Numbered from the stretch's first letter, positions 35,659-48,184 are shown. The stretch is DNA of 64,000 nt from Warburgia ugandensis (GCA_035236585.1 CP141130.1:75649944-75713943); one strand, 5' to 3'. The notes: generated by a model not told the origin, from the sequence alone. Made by a program: numbers and translations.

Positions 35659-37098
35659 AGTTTACTTACCACTGCAAAGCATTGAATCTTTATGGATGCA
35701 AGCTCAAATTTTTGACTTAGTGTATCAGCAACCTGATTGATCCTTCTTGGCTTGTACTCCATGACCATGTTAAACTTAGCCAAGAAGTCTTGCCAAGGGG
35801 CCTGCTTTGCGCTCATCTTCTTTTGATCTGAAAGTAGCTAGTGGCAACATTATTTGTCTTAACTATAAATCATGAGCCAAGCCAATAGTGTCTCCACATC
35901 CTTATGAAATGGACCACTGCCATCATTTCCTTTTCTTGGACCATATACTTTCTTTCCATCTCGTTTAGCTTTCTGCTTTCATAGGTAATAGGATGACCTT
36001 CCTGCTCTAGGACCCCACCAATTGCAAAGTCAGAAGCATTAGTGTACCTCAAACGTGATCTGCTAGCTTAAGCAATGGTTCAGCTGTCACCACAACCTTG
36101 AGTTCCTCAAAGGCCTTTTGGCATTGTTAGGTCCACTACTAAGGGTTATTCTTCTTTAGCAAATTTGTTAAAGGAGCAGCACGTTGTGAGTACCCTGCTA
36201 TGAACGTTAGGTAATAGTTAACAAGGCCCAAGAAGCTATATAACTTGGTAACTTTCGTGGGTACTTCCCATTCTACAATTGCTTGGATCTTACCCTTATC
36301 CATCCATATCCGTCCACCTCCAATCTAATGCCCAAGGAATGATACCTCTTATATGGTAAAGGAACACTTTTCCCTTTAGACATATAGAGAGTTTTCTCTC
36401 AATTCGTGAAATACGACCTGTAGGTGGTCCAAGTGTTCCTCCAATGTTTGGCTAAGGACCATAATATAATCTAGGTAGATTACTATGAACCGATCCAAAT
36501 AAGGATGAAATATCTTGTTCATCAAAGTGCAAAAGGTGGTAGGGGCATTGATCAAGCCAAAGGTAATGACTAAGAACTCATAAGCACCATACCTGGTGAC
36601 ACAAGTAGTCTGACGTTCATCTCCTTCAACAATATGCACTTGATAGTATCCTGATCTTAGGTCAAGTTTGCTGAAGTACCTGGCATCAGCCAGTCGATTG
36701 AACAAGTTAGTAATGAGTGGAATTGGATAATTGTTCTTTATAATTAGCTAATTGAGTGCTCTATAGTCGATGCACGTCCTGAAACTTCCATCATGTTTCT
36801 TCTGGAATAGCACTGGGGCTCCAAAAGGGGCTTTTGATGGTCGAATGATCCCAGCATCCAATAATTCTCTTAGTTGCCTTCACAACTCCTCCAATTCAAG
36901 TGGTGACATTTGATAAGGGGCCAATGCAGGGGGTCTTGATCTAGGCTTCAACTCAATTTGGTGGTCAACGTCCCTTCTTGATGGCAATCTCTTATGTAGT
37001 TGAGGTGGCATCACATCCTTACACTCGTTAAGGACTTCCTCCACTTCTTGCAGCATATGCATGTCAATTTTGTTTCTTTCTTCTGTTAGAGTAGTCAA
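35659..37098 (-). mobile_element. Reverse transcriptase and RNase H region of chromovirus D
   Basis: Recognisable parts are FSKLDLRSGYYQVHI and the FGLINAPTTFCTLMN segment of reverse transcriptase, then the RNase H part with YTNASDFAIGGVLEQEGHPI and SRKLNEMERKY. Order and spacing are normal for Ty3/gypsy. The coding is decayed. Confidence 0.85.
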
Positions 37099-37130
37099 GA
37101 ATGTCTCTTCCCCTTTCTTTACACCCTTTA

Positions 37131-37532
37131 CTAACTACATAGTTGATAAAAGCTTCCTTGTTTCTTACCATCCTTTAATACTGGTATCATGCAGGGTGCC
37201 TTCTCATCAAAGAATCTTAGTACTTCAAGGTATGGCATTGGAATGGCCTTAGCTAAACTAAGAAAATCCATCCCAAGAATGACCTTAAAGTCACCCATAG
37301 GTACTGCAGTCAAGTTGATAGTACCTTCCCACTCTCCAACTTTAATTGGTAGGCCTTTAGCAACTCCAAGCATTGGTTTTGCTTCAGAGTTTATTGCCTT
37401 CATCCTACTTGTATCCTTTTCCAACTTGAAGTTTAGCCTCCTGACCTCTTCTCTTAGGATGAAGTTGTGAGTGGCTCTAGTATCTATCATGGCTCGTGTG
37501 CCTTTACCATTGAGGCACACATCTATGTACAT
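37131..37532 (-). mobile_element. Aspartic protease region of chromovirus D
   Basis: An active-site-like motif (AMIDTRATHNFI) and FKVILGMDFLS identify the protease between gag and reverse transcriptase. Confidence 0.8.
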
Positions 37533-37679
37533 TAACTCTTTTACTGCCTCGGCAAAAGGTTTGGCTATGAAGTCTTACTTCTTCATAACATTGAGGAGTT
37601 TAAGTGCCACCGTCTTAGACTCCTCTTGATGGGTCTCATTGTCAACCAACAATCCATTGAGGGCCTTCTTTGTGCATTC

Positions 37680-38780
37680 AAATGCCCTATGGTTTCAATC
37701 GCATATAAAACTGGCAGAACAGTGAGGGACAAACTTACCTTTGCCTTTTGGGTCATAACTAGTCTTCTTGTTTTCCTTCTTTTGGCTCTTTGATTTCTCT
37801 CCCCTACCTTCGCTTGGGTTGGCTTTGCCTTTCATGTCCTTACTCGTGCCCTCTGCCTTCTTGGTGAACTCCACCAATTTTTACGCAGTTGAGAGTGCTG
37901 TAGCTAAATCTTGCACTCCCTTATTTGCAACTCTTGCTCTGCCCAAGCTTGCAATCCATCCATGAAGAAAAACAACTTGTCCTTCCTTGCTATGTCTAAA
38001 ATATTTAGGAGCAAAGCCGTAAATTGGTTGACATATTCATAGATAAATCCTATATGCCTTAGCCGCTTTAGATTCTTTTGGGCTAAGTATTCCACGTTCT
38101 CTGAGAAGAATTGGGCTTTAATCTTCTCAAAGTCTTCCTAAGTGGCTATGGTGCAACAACCATTAGCTACATCACCATACCGTAGTCTCCACCATAGCAT
38201 CGCATCATCACTAAGATACATAGTTGTCACATCCATCTTCATGGCCTCCTTAGAAACCTGGGTATCTTTAAAGTAATGCTTCATTTTTCATAGGAAATAC
38301 ACTAAGTCCTTGGCATCACGGGTTCCATTGTAGTTTGTAGGTTCAGGTGGATCTTGACCTTAGGAGCAAACTACTTTCATTCAACTCTTCCCCTGCTAGC
38401 AAAGATCTTCTCCAACAAGGCCAAACAAAATTTCATGTCCTCTACATTGGCTACCTCTTCATATAGCTTGGCAATCTTATCTTCCATTGTCTCAAGGTGA
38501 TCAAACATGCACTCTACCCTCTCAGTCGTCTTGGCATCCGTATACTTAAACACCTTGACTGTGCTTTACATGTCGCCTTAAGACTATGCAAGGTTTTAAC
38601 AAAGGCATTAGATTTCTCCAAACATTCAGACAAGGTTCGTTCTACCTTACCAAACCTTTCCACTAATGTAGTGAGGCAAGCATCCAAATCCAACTCCCTT
38701 AATGGATCTCTAGACTTCTCCCTCATAGTCCTTGGTTGAACCTCCACAGGCATGTTGGTCACTCTTAAGTCACTTGCCAT
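37680..38780 (-). mobile_element. gag region of chromovirus D
   Basis: The gag start reads MASDLRVTNMPVEV near 38780, some 60 bases from the primer site. The capsid part includes LRHIGFIYEYVNQFTALLL. Near 37690 a FICD...HRAFEC cluster resembles the knuckle of chromoviruses. The region is decayed. Confidence 0.75.
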
Positions 38781-38843
38781 GGTGTTATCATGAGGATCAC
38801 GTAATCACCACAAGCAACTCTCAAGTTGAATTGCCTAACCTTT

Positions 38844-38855
38844 GCTCTGATACCA
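38844..38855 (-). other. Primer-binding site of chromovirus D, tRNA-iMet type
   Basis: The minus strand reads TGGTATCAGAGC two bases inside the LTR that starts at 38858. Confidence 0.9.
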
Positions 38856-38857
38856 CT

Positions 38858-39325
38858 TGTCATGGGGTTGTAGTTTCCCTATGCTAACCCATGCAGCGCT
38901 TGTGCGTAACTCCTCTGCAGAACACAAGTCAACCTTCACTCCCACCCTCACTTGCTAAGGTTACACTCATTCAACCTCAAGAGTAATGAGAGAACTCAAA
39001 AGGGACTAGCTTAAAGAGAACTTGTATTATAACTCAGATAGCTTTCTGTGTGTTACAAATGGGGGACTCTCCCCTATTTATAGGCTTGGGAAGGTACAAG
39101 CAATGATCTAGATTATGTACATGTGTCACTTATCCAACGTTGTTGGATTAGACTACATTATTCTAGACTATTCTACCATCATCTTAAACAAGGAAGATTC
39201 TAGAGGACTTCTAGAGATTCTCCTTATAGAATCTAGACTAGACTTTCCAAAGAGGGTTGGACAAGAATCCCCTCTATGGGCAATGGCAACTGGGTCACGG
39301 GTATGCAATGAAATTGTGCCTCGTG
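38858..39325 (-). repeat. 5' LTR of chromovirus D
   Basis: About 465 bp, starting TGTCATGGGGTTG. The minus strand has TATAAATA near 39075-39085 (plus strand CCTATTTATAGGC). The right end is placed near 39320-39330, because sequence from about 39331 matches an unrelated copy at 46364-46490 and so is probably target flank. Confidence 0.8.
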
Positions 39326-39330
39326 ATAAC

Positions 39331-41236
39331 CTACTTTAGCCCTTGAAAAAATCAATGAAAATGGATGGTCTTAAATTTTTACCTACAAAAAGTTGGCTGT
39401 AGTTATTAATGCACACAAAATTTGAGTTTAGCTTGTTTATAACATTCCTAATATTATGAACGGGTTAGGTCTCACCTTGTGTCAAAACTAGGTGTGCATT
39501 GATAGGACAAGAAATAAAACATAAAAGCAATCATTGTCAACATCAGTGTTGCCATCCATCGCATTAAGGCATTTACCACCAAAAGAGTACCGTTTAGATA
39601 GAAGTCAAAGCGGAAGCGTTCAGGAGTCCGCAACTAAATTAATAGGAATGGCTATATAGGACATGCAGTGCAAAGTAGCTTGTCTATGGTGCTGCTCGAT
39701 CACTTTGGCATGATATGCCTTACCTTTGGCTGATTAGAACTATCCATTTGTCTTTGGATAGCTACTGGTCCAAAAAATAGTAAGGATTGAATGAGAAAAA
39801 ATATGATTTGGATGACAGCACAACAAATGAATGTTTGGAAATAATGTTTAAAGAATAATCCCAATGAATGTGTAAGAGGTATATAAATTACAACAATAAT
39901 TTTTTAACACCCCCAATGGGTTTAGCACCTCGCTTTGCAAAATCTAAATAAAAATATATATTAATTGGCAAGGCAATTAGTTGGAGACTTCATGAAACCT
40001 TTGAAAAGAATTCAGGAAAGACTTGAAAAAAAAAGTATGATTAGAATGAGAATTAATTTGAATTTTAGCAGATCACTAAATAATATTTGAGATTTTGACA
40101 AATTGTTCGGCAATTTTCTATTTAATTAGGTAAGTTAATGTTAAAATTGGCAAATCCAGTAGATTCAAGATTTGATAAACCTTTGGAATATTTGGAAAAA
40201 ATTAAGGATTTTTCAAAAGAAAATTTGATTGTATGGAGACTATTGTAAATAGAGGAATGCTAAACTGACTATCATATGAGAGGTACCCAGCAATCATATT
40301 TGAAAAATCTGACTCATTTTTCTCATGGATCCAGCTTTGGTTGTCTAATAGGTCAGAAAGCATGTGAATTGGATGATTCTAAAGTAGTTGCACTTGAAAA
40401 TGAATGGGTTGAAAACTTTGATAAACATTGGTCTAAATTATAATCGCCAATCAGATTAATCGGACATGTTTGTTGACCTACCAGTCATGGTGCAATGATA
40501 TGAACGTGTTTGATCATGTAAAGGTGCCGCTCTAGCAAATGTTGTTGCTTGGATCCTCTTCATATGGCCGTGGGGTTAGCATTCTCTTGCAAGTGTGTCA
40601 TAAATACGATAGAATAAAAAGAAATAGTTGGAAATATCACTTGGTTAGCAAATATAAAATACGATAGAATAAAAAGAAATAGTTGGAAATATCACTTGGT
40701 TAGCAAATATAATTTCTTAGTTTCATTCCTTCGGTAGAAAGCTGGAACTAGGCCTGCTTAATGTAGCAGCCCTCCATCTTCCTTACCTTACCAGTAGCTT
40801 TCTTCTTCCTCTCCCGTTACCTTACGATTTAGAGTAGCCAGCCCTTAATGAATGGGTAGCCATGACCTACTACAGCTCCATTTGAAAATGTTCACTTCTG
40901 CATGGCAGTAAATCTAGTTTAATTCTCACCCACGAATTGGATAAGCAAGGATTTTTTTTTTTCAGGGGAAACAAGGATTCTTTAACATGCAAAGTCTTGT
41001 TAGCAAACCACAGGCAAGCATCTTTCCGTTGGCATAGTATAAACGTTTTCTATATCAGTTCACCTCACGTCAGATGCTTGCTTTCCCATAGACAGCAACA
41101 TGATCAATTGTTCCAGAAAAGACTGCATTTTCACCACAAAAAATCTACAACATTTTCTCAACACATTTTGGACGACAAGGCGGAGACAACCATAAATTTC
41201 TCATACTCTTCATTCATAATAAGCAATTACATGTAG
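39331..41236. other. Intergenic sequence without a recognisable gene
   Basis: AT-rich, with short open frames of no recognisable similarity. The first 120 bases have a diverged copy at 46364-46490. A 55-bp tandem duplication lies at 40602-40711. Confidence 0.6.
40602..40711. repeat. 55-bp perfect or near-perfect tandem duplication
   Basis: The unit contains ACGATAGAATAAAAAGAAAT and CACTTGGTTAGCAAATATA. The copies begin at 40602 and 40657 and are almost identical, implying a recent duplication. Confidence 0.9.
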
Positions 41237-41253
41237 ATAAGAAAAATGTAGAA

Positions 41254-41434
41254 GGGGAGCCGTGGCATAATGGTAAAAGTTGTCGTCATGTGACCTTGAG
41301 GTCACGGGTTCAAGGTGTAGAATCAGCCTCTTGCAAAAATGCAAGATAAGGCTACCTACTTTAGGCTATTGTGGACCGCCCCTTCCTTGGACCCCGCATA
41401 GACAAGAGCTTTGTGCAACGGGGCTGCTTTTTTT
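41254..41434 (+). mobile_element. Au-type SINE
   Basis: A 181-bp tRNA-derived SINE. The pol III A box lies in GTGGCATAATGG and the B box in GGTCACGGGTTCAAGG. The body has CTTGGACCCCGCATAGAC and GAGCTTTGTGCAACGGGGCT, and it ends in a T run, all typical of plant Au SINEs. ATAAGAAA occurs at 41237-41244 and directly after the tail at 41435-41442, a likely target duplication although nine bases separate the left copy from the body. It lies about 480 bases upstream of the UGT pseudogene. Confidence 0.9.
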
Positions 41435-41739
41435 ATAAGAAACATAAGGTTACAAGCTATCTTTGTGCATGGTTCCCAAGCGAGCATCCACTCTGCAGAA
41501 CTTAAAGTGACTGGTTGTATTATTTCTTGCCTGAAAAACTGAGATGCAAGGACTCTTATTTAGAGGCATCCCCTGTGTTTTAGGTCAGACTTTGAGGGGC
41601 TTATGGATTATCAGAAATCCAGCTTACCTTGCAAACAAAACAAAAGTAAAAAAGTAAAAAAATAACACAAAAGAAAACAGAAGTGAAGAAAGGAAGGACT
41701 ATTTAATTCTCACCTAAAAAGGGAGAAGCGGGGATTCTT

Positions 41740-41784
41740 CCACGTGGCAACCCCGCTAGAAACGTAGATGGTGCTATTATATAA
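41740..41784 (+). promoter_or_regulatory. Promoter-like G-box and TATA of the UGT pseudogene
   Basis: CCACGTGGC (41740-41748), a G-box/ABRE core, lies 30 bases upstream of TATATAA (41778-41784). The latter is about 130 bases upstream of the ATG at 41915. Spacing fits a plant core promoter. There is no direct evidence that it is active. Confidence 0.5.
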
Positions 41785-41914
41785 TGGTGGATAGAACGAA
41801 GCCGGAAGCCAAAGGCGCCTCCCTCGCCAAGGAATGTTATCTACGGTGAGTTTGGCTGGAATTCGTTGCTTTTCTTTACTACAAAATCTTTTCTCCCAAA
41901 AAAACTAGCCACCA

Positions 41915-43318
41915 ATGGAAGAACCACCACATTTCCTCCTTGTCACCTTCCCGGCGCAAGGTCACATCAATCAACCCTGCAATTTGCCAAGCGTCTGGTT
42001 GACAAGGGCGCTCGAGTTACGTTCGCCACCACCGTCTACGCCCACAGCCACATGCTCAAATCCTCCTCTATAGTTGACAATCGTGTATCTTATGCTTCCT
42101 TCTCTGATGGCTATCAACTGATGATCTACACCAATACATGGCACATTTCATGGAGGTTGGCCCAAAAAATGTTACCGACCTTGTTTGTACTCTTACGGAG
42201 CAAGGACAAGCTGTAAACTGCATTGTCTACACCACGCTTCTGTCATGGGCTGCTATCGTTGCTCGTAACTTGGGCTTACCATCATATCTCCTCCAGATCC
42301 AGCCTGCCAGCGTGCTTGGTATCTATTGCCACTACTTCCAAGGATACGACCAAGTAATCGACACCCAACTAAAAGAAGACATTTGCTGCTTGATAGATCT
42401 GCCTGGCCTGCCGCTGCTCAAGGGCCAAGACCTTCCATCTTTTCTTCCCCCATCCAGTGACAAGGTTCACTCTCTTATCATTCCAACATATAGGAAATTG
42501 ATTGAAGGCTTAGAAAAGGAAGATGGGAAGCCACAGTCTGTGGTGCTCGTTAACACGTTCAACGCCTTGGAAGGTGAAGTCTTGCGAACAATCAATGGAG
42601 TGGAGTTGTTTGGAATTGGACCCTTGATTCCATATGCTTTCTTAGATGGTAAGAACAACAGGGAAGTTGGTGGCGATGTCGATGTGTCCACAAATAATTC
42701 TTTGAAGGAAGACTACATGAAATGGCTACAATCAAAGGAGGCCTTGTCGGCTGTTTACATTTCCTTTGGGAGCACCACCATATTACCCAAAGAGCAGATG
42801 GAGGAGATTTCAAATGGGCTGTTAGAAAGCAATAGGCCCTTTTTGTGGTCGTCCTTTTCCCGGGAAGTGAAAACCAAAAGAAAGACGCTGTGCGTGTTGA
42901 GAAAAGAGGAGAAGGGCTAATGGTGCCTTAGTGTTCGCAGCTGGAGGTTCTGTCCCATCCTTCGGTGGGATGTTTCGTGACACACTGTGGGTGGAATTCA
43001 GCAATAGAAAGTCTTGCTAGTGGTGTGCCGATTATTGGTTTCCCTCAGTGGGCAGACCAACCAACAAATGCGAAACTACTGGCCGATGTTTGGAAGATTG
43101 GAGTAGTGGCAAAGCCGAATAAAGACGGGATCTTAGAAGGTAAGGAACTAAAAAAGTGCTTGGAAATGGTGATGGGTGTGGAAGAAAGTAGGGAAGAGAT
43201 GAAGAAGAATGCTAAGCGATGGAGTGAATTGGCCAGGGAGGCCTCTGCTGAAGGAGGTTCTTCCGATCAGAATATTCGGACGTTTGTGGAACTAGTTAGC
43301 AAGAAGGCGAATAACTGA
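41915..43318 (+). pseudogene. UDP-glycosyltransferase pseudogene (UGT75-like)
   Basis: A family-1 glycosyltransferase gene without introns, now disabled. It starts MEEPPHFLLVTFPAQGHIN, including the catalytic histidine after PAQG, and ends in tga at 43316-43318. The C-terminal donor-binding PSPG box is readable (CSQLEVLSHPS, then GCFVTHCGWNSAIES, then FPQWADQ). Coding moves frame near 41971-41976 and again near 42115-42140, where about ten codons also seem lost compared with the paralogue. A third shift is near 42846-42849 (one G missing after the TGG of FLW), and the tryptophan opening the PSPG box is a stop (TAG at 42929-42931). The intact paralogue lies 9.8 kb downstream on the same strand. 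The C-termini agree at perhaps 60-70%, so the duplication is not recent. With four disabling changes a full-length enzyme is unlikely. A sequencing error could explain one shift but not all. Confidence 0.9.
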
Positions 43319-44457
43319 ATGTGCTACTATGTTGGACTCCCAGGGTTTCATCAATAGAATTTGGCTGCTAATATTTAATTATAATGATTTGATATAATTG
43401 TCCCTAGTTTCGATTCATTAGCCCCTTAATAATATGGACAACTATAACTTCAGGTGCACTTGAAATTGTTTAATATGTTGGCCTTGAATTTGACAGGCTC
43501 TTTTAGTTATAGAGAAAACTCCACTTAGTCCCTTGATTGAGCCCCAAAGTCTTGAACGAACAATTTACTCCTGAATTTATGGATTCTCTCGCACTGAACG
43601 TTCTTATATCAAGTTCCCGTGGAATGAATCAACGGGTGAGACCCATAACTAATATTTTTATATTTTCTTTCATATTATATCGCTAAAACCCAGTTTCCCC
43701 ATCTTTTCAACCCACGATCATCCTTTTGCAGGACATGGCCCTTCCTTGTCAAGGCTCAGTAGCTGCAACTGGCAGCTATTGTGTTGGTGAAATAGTTAAT
43801 ACATTGCCATAAACAAGTATCCTATTATGGCTAATACTTACTGGTTTCCTTTTCAAGGCAAAAGAAAAACAAGCAGAAGGATTTGAGAGAACGCCAAAAT
43901 CCCCATGAGAGAGGCTAGAGATATCCAAAACTCCTTCATTGACGAAAAATACAGCGGGATTTCAACTGGGTTTGCTTTTGGACTGAGCTTAATTTAAAGA
44001 TGAGATGGAATGTAAAGATGGGTTTTCTTTTGTTTCATTCCAGGGGAAAACGGGGAAAGGGAAAGTAAATACTAGAGCCATTTGTCGTTGGAAGACTTAG
44101 ATTCCGTGGGGTGTTCCATGAATTCGAAAAGGAGGAAAATGTGTTGGATGAGGGAGTTCTAACTGCGCTTGTTTCACTGGATGGTAAAAGGACAGAGAAT
44201 GGGGGATGATAAAATAAAGGTCTTCGAATGAGACGAATGGGGTTAGGAATTTGATACTGTGAAGCTGTTATCTGTCATCATCATCAAAGCCTTATTCCGA
44301 ATATGGGTCGGCCAAAGCTGTTATCTGTACGCATAATAATGATATTTCCTATTTGGGTAAAGATGTTACGAAATAACTAAATTTTCTTGCAAAACAGAGA
44401 TTTGATAAGGGAAAGAGTCTGTGAATGAAAGAGATTACAAAACCAGCAACATTAAAT

Positions 44458-44592
44458 GATTTGCTCTGTTTCACAGGATTCTGCCCGTAGCGTCAGATCA
44501 CTCTCTCATAGGTTCTATTTTCCATGTTCTAGCCTGATTTGCTCTGTTTCACAGGATTCTGCCCTTAGCGTCAGATCACTCTCTCACAGGTG
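44458..44592. repeat. 78-bp tandem duplication, second copy partial
   Basis: GATTTGCTCTGTTTCACAGG begins at 44458 and again at 44536. The shared part runs about 57 bases with two or three differences. Confidence 0.9.
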
Positions 44593-46363
44593 TCCAATGT
44601 GACTGTATTGTCTACCTTTGAACGTCTCTCTCACTCTCTCTCTCTCTCTCTCAAAAGGACACCAGAGAAATCACCCATCCTACGGTCGCCGGTCAAGAGA
44701 AGAATGGGAAATTTTTGGGCAACGACTACTTTTCCGAATACTAGTTCTTTTAAAAATGAAAATGAAAATATTGTAAAAAATAATAGACTATTGTTTTGGG
44801 CCCAACCAGTACTCGGCTGACAAAAAGCCATAGTTCTATGGGCTAAACAGGTATTTTTTAGAATATCAGTTACCAAAGTGAATGGTTTATAAAACGGAAA
44901 GTTCTTTTAACAATTCAAGAAAACAGCAGCTAATTATCCGTTATTGAAATTTTATAACATGAAACATTTATGTCAAGGGGCGACATATTTGGATCATCAT
45001 AAATCTGTGCCCATATAGAGTTGTAACCATCCAAGCACTCTAGTCCGACTCTACTTGTTTTTATTTTTGTAAATTCGGCATTGTGTCTGGTGTTGAGTTT
45101 TGACACCTTGGTTTTGACTCGTTCCAGAGAAGTTTGCATCATGAGTTTTGACACCATGGATAGTGACTAATGGTTTTGCCTTCCAAGGACCAGTGCAGAC
45201 GGCAAAACCCACTAAAGGTCTTATTTCTCACACTTGACAACTGCACACAACAAAACAAACTCCTGTTCCTACTTCTCATGTATACTTTGACTTATATGTC
45301 CAGATTTCTTCGGCGGCAGATAATTAATTTATGTCATCTTGTTGTAGCCAAATTAACAGTGATTTTCTTGAATGGTACCATTGAAAGTACTCGTTGTTGG
45401 ATCTGAGCCATTGCCTATAAGTATTAGCAGTGCTCCTAATCGTTCACAGGTTTTGGTCACTGCCCATTAGGTTAAGTAGGGTTCGGCCAACCCAAAAGCT
45501 CCAATAGGTCAAGTTTTTCGTGGGTTATTCTCAGGCAAACAATAATCCCATTGTGTCTGGGCCCCAACTCCCCCCTTTTTTTGTTTTCTTTCTAAGATCT
45601 AAGCTGCTCTTGGTTGCTTCCCCTGTTTAGGCGATAAGTGAAAAATCACATCACTCGGATGATTGTAACCGGTAATTTTTTGAGTTCTCAACCATCCATG
45701 GTCCTAAAATCCAAAGAAATGTTTGCAAAAACAGTACCAGCGTGACTTTTATGTATTGGTAATTTAAAAGAGACCATATATACAAGATAAATGTCCTGGA
45801 GCTTCCAAAAATTATGCCTAAAATCATTAAAAGAACGCGTTAGTGAGCTGGACTGTATTTCTAAGGCCAATTCTAAATCCAAGAAGTTCGTACCTGCAGC
45901 TTGAATTGCTTATGAGATCTTTTCAAATGTGATCCAAACTGTTCATGTGCTGTGGCCATCTTAAATAAGCTACTCCCAGAAATCTTCCCCAATCTGATGA
46001 TCCTAACCGCAACTTATTCAAGGTGTAGAATCATTAGACATGTTACCTTTACACAGTGGAGAAGATTATTGAGACATGGCCTATCTAACACAGGGACAAG
46101 CACAATAGCAACATTTGGAGTCTGGCAACAAGAGTTGTTTGAATAGGGATTCACGGGTGAAGAATTCAGTTTTCATAATCTTACTTCATCCCCATTAAGA
46201 TTTGAGTCTTGGTAGGTGCACACACACTTCAGAGTGAGGAGAAGTTCATGCCTTTCCTTATATATGTAGGTGTGTATGTTTTCTAAACAAGAAATCAAGT
46301 TTTGTACATCAAAAGTAGATAAACCATTAGAAATTGATGAATTTGAATGATCCTAACTACTTG

Positions 46364-46490
46364 TCTTGAGCCTTTGAAAAATTAATGAAAATGGATGTCA
46401 CGATTTTTTGCTTATGAAAATATAGGTTAAAAGTATTCAGTGATGGAATTTAATCTCAAACCTGTCTAAACATTATAAATACCACGCATA
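46364..46490 (+). repeat. Diverged copy of the flank at 39331-39450
   Basis: Both contain CCTTTGAAAAATTAATGAAA (or a near-copy), AATGGATG and, further on, a shared AT-rich tail. Identity is perhaps 70% by eye. The family is unknown. Confidence 0.5.
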
Positions 46491-47958
46491 AAAAATAGTG
46501 CATGGGCTTCATAACATGCTCAACAATGTGTATGCCTACAGGAAATCTTGAGGTTTAGCTACAAAACATGTAGGAATCTTTTTTTTAGTTACAAGCAAAG
46601 AATTACAAATTAAGGAAACCACTCACACACTCTCTTGTGTCTATCCATCTCTTAATGAGGTGGAGGATGCTAACCTCAAATTCTTTACCTAGCGTCAATT
46701 GAAGAGATGCCTTTTTACCAAACCATTGGATTACTAGGCTTATTGGCATGCCTATAGGAACTTGCACATATGGTAACTAAGCAATATATGCATATATGCT
46801 TCGATTCCTTCACCAAACCCTTCCTCTAAATAAAATATATCTAACCCATTTTATTATTTTCTCGTCTTAAGTGTAAGCTCTAAGACCTTGTCACAATAAA
46901 CCATTTATTTTACAACTATAAGAAGAGAAAAACAAGTTCTCACAATAGCTGTCAATTTTTTTTGTTAAGTATTTCATTTTACTTACTAGAACATAACTTA
47001 GCTATGGTTTAGTCGTTGCCATGTTCTATTCCTGAATTTTTTTAAGAAGAAACTTAAAAAAATGCAAATAAGGGAGCAAATATTAAATTTTATATCATAT
47101 TCTTGAATCTCTAGGATGTTTTATAATTTAAGTGATTGACAAATGCAAATATAAAGTCAAAATTAGTAAACAGTAAAAAAGAGAAGAAAATTCAGTAATT
47201 TATTTCAAAAATATCACCAAATTCTTGCGATACTATTGTGATTTAATGTTGTGGTAGAAAGCGAAAGTTTTGACATATTTGCCATTCCATTTTTCTTTCT
47301 AAAATGGAATAAACTGCCAAATTCACTAGCAAGGGAATCAAACTGACATCTATAGGTCATTCTTCTTATACTTAGGATGAGAGTTTTGTTAGTCTAGGAA
47401 TATGGGATGACCTGAATCTAATGAACATCATTGGTCACTGAAAATCCTAAAAAAGGTCAGCTCACATTGATTTTTCATTTTGTCTTACATATATTCTCCT
47501 TTAGAGAGAGAGAAACTCATGTCCTTAACTTTATGGTGTAATAACATTGGTGCCTTTTTTGACCTAAGCCTTATCCATCTAGCTATCCTATTTGCCCATA
47601 AAAGAATGGTATTATTCATTTTAAAATCTCTTGAGGTATTCTAACCCAAACTCATCTTTTGAATCTTGCCCCATATAAAAATGGTGATCCATTTTTTCCA
47701 AAATTTCTCTTGCCTTTCCTTTTTTATCTCCTTATTTCTATCTATCTTATGGATTCACTTTCTAACTTCTAAATACTAAAAAGTGAGAGAAAATATTTAT
47801 TAAAGGATGAATGTGAATTGTCCATCTTGTTGGATTTTTGCAATAGCAATTTTGTCAAATTGGGAGCAAAAAAATAAAATAAAATGCGATAGCTATAGGG
47901 CTATGACTTGGTCAAAATGTGTTAGTGTTAGAATCCTAGAAGATCCAAATATAAAATG

Positions 47959-48047
47959 AGGATTAAGGAAAATTTAGAGTCTCACAAATAAAATAAGGAA
48001 AATTTAGAGTCCCACAAATAAAATAAGCAAACTTTAGAGTCCTACCA
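47959..48047. repeat. About 30-bp tandem repeat, three copies
   Basis: Units of AAGGAAAATTTAGAGTC plus CACAAATAAAAT. The third unit is less similar (AAGCAAACTTTAGAGTCC). Confidence 0.85.
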
Positions 48048-48184
48048 TTGCCAAATCTATCTTGGGGAGGATGTAATGCACTAACTTGAACTTGTGACCT
48101 AATTACGGGAGAGCTACCTTAGCTTTAACCATTCATAGTGATTATTCCACACTAACTTTGGGAACCCCTAGGAAGGCCCTACAT

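Larger units (their letters stand above)
25740..39325 (-). mobile_element. Old chromodomain chromovirus (D), broken and split by a nested element
   Basis: This Ty3/gypsy element lies on the minus strand with short LTRs (25740-26160, missing its outer part, and 38858 to about 39325) and a tRNA-iMet primer site at 38844-38855. It carries gag, protease, reverse transcriptase, RNase H, integrase and a chromodomain. The later insertion 27652-35653 separates RNase H from integrase. The two LTRs differ at roughly 15% of sites by eye, so D is much older than the 957 element. It is a fossil with many breaks. Clade within the chromoviruses (Galadriel, Reina or relative) is not resolved. Confidence 0.85.

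Noticed and set aside
44930-45406. Small open frames between the two UGT copies
   Set aside because: They are short (under 80 codons), have no recognisable domain, and show no splice or promoter pattern to support a gene.
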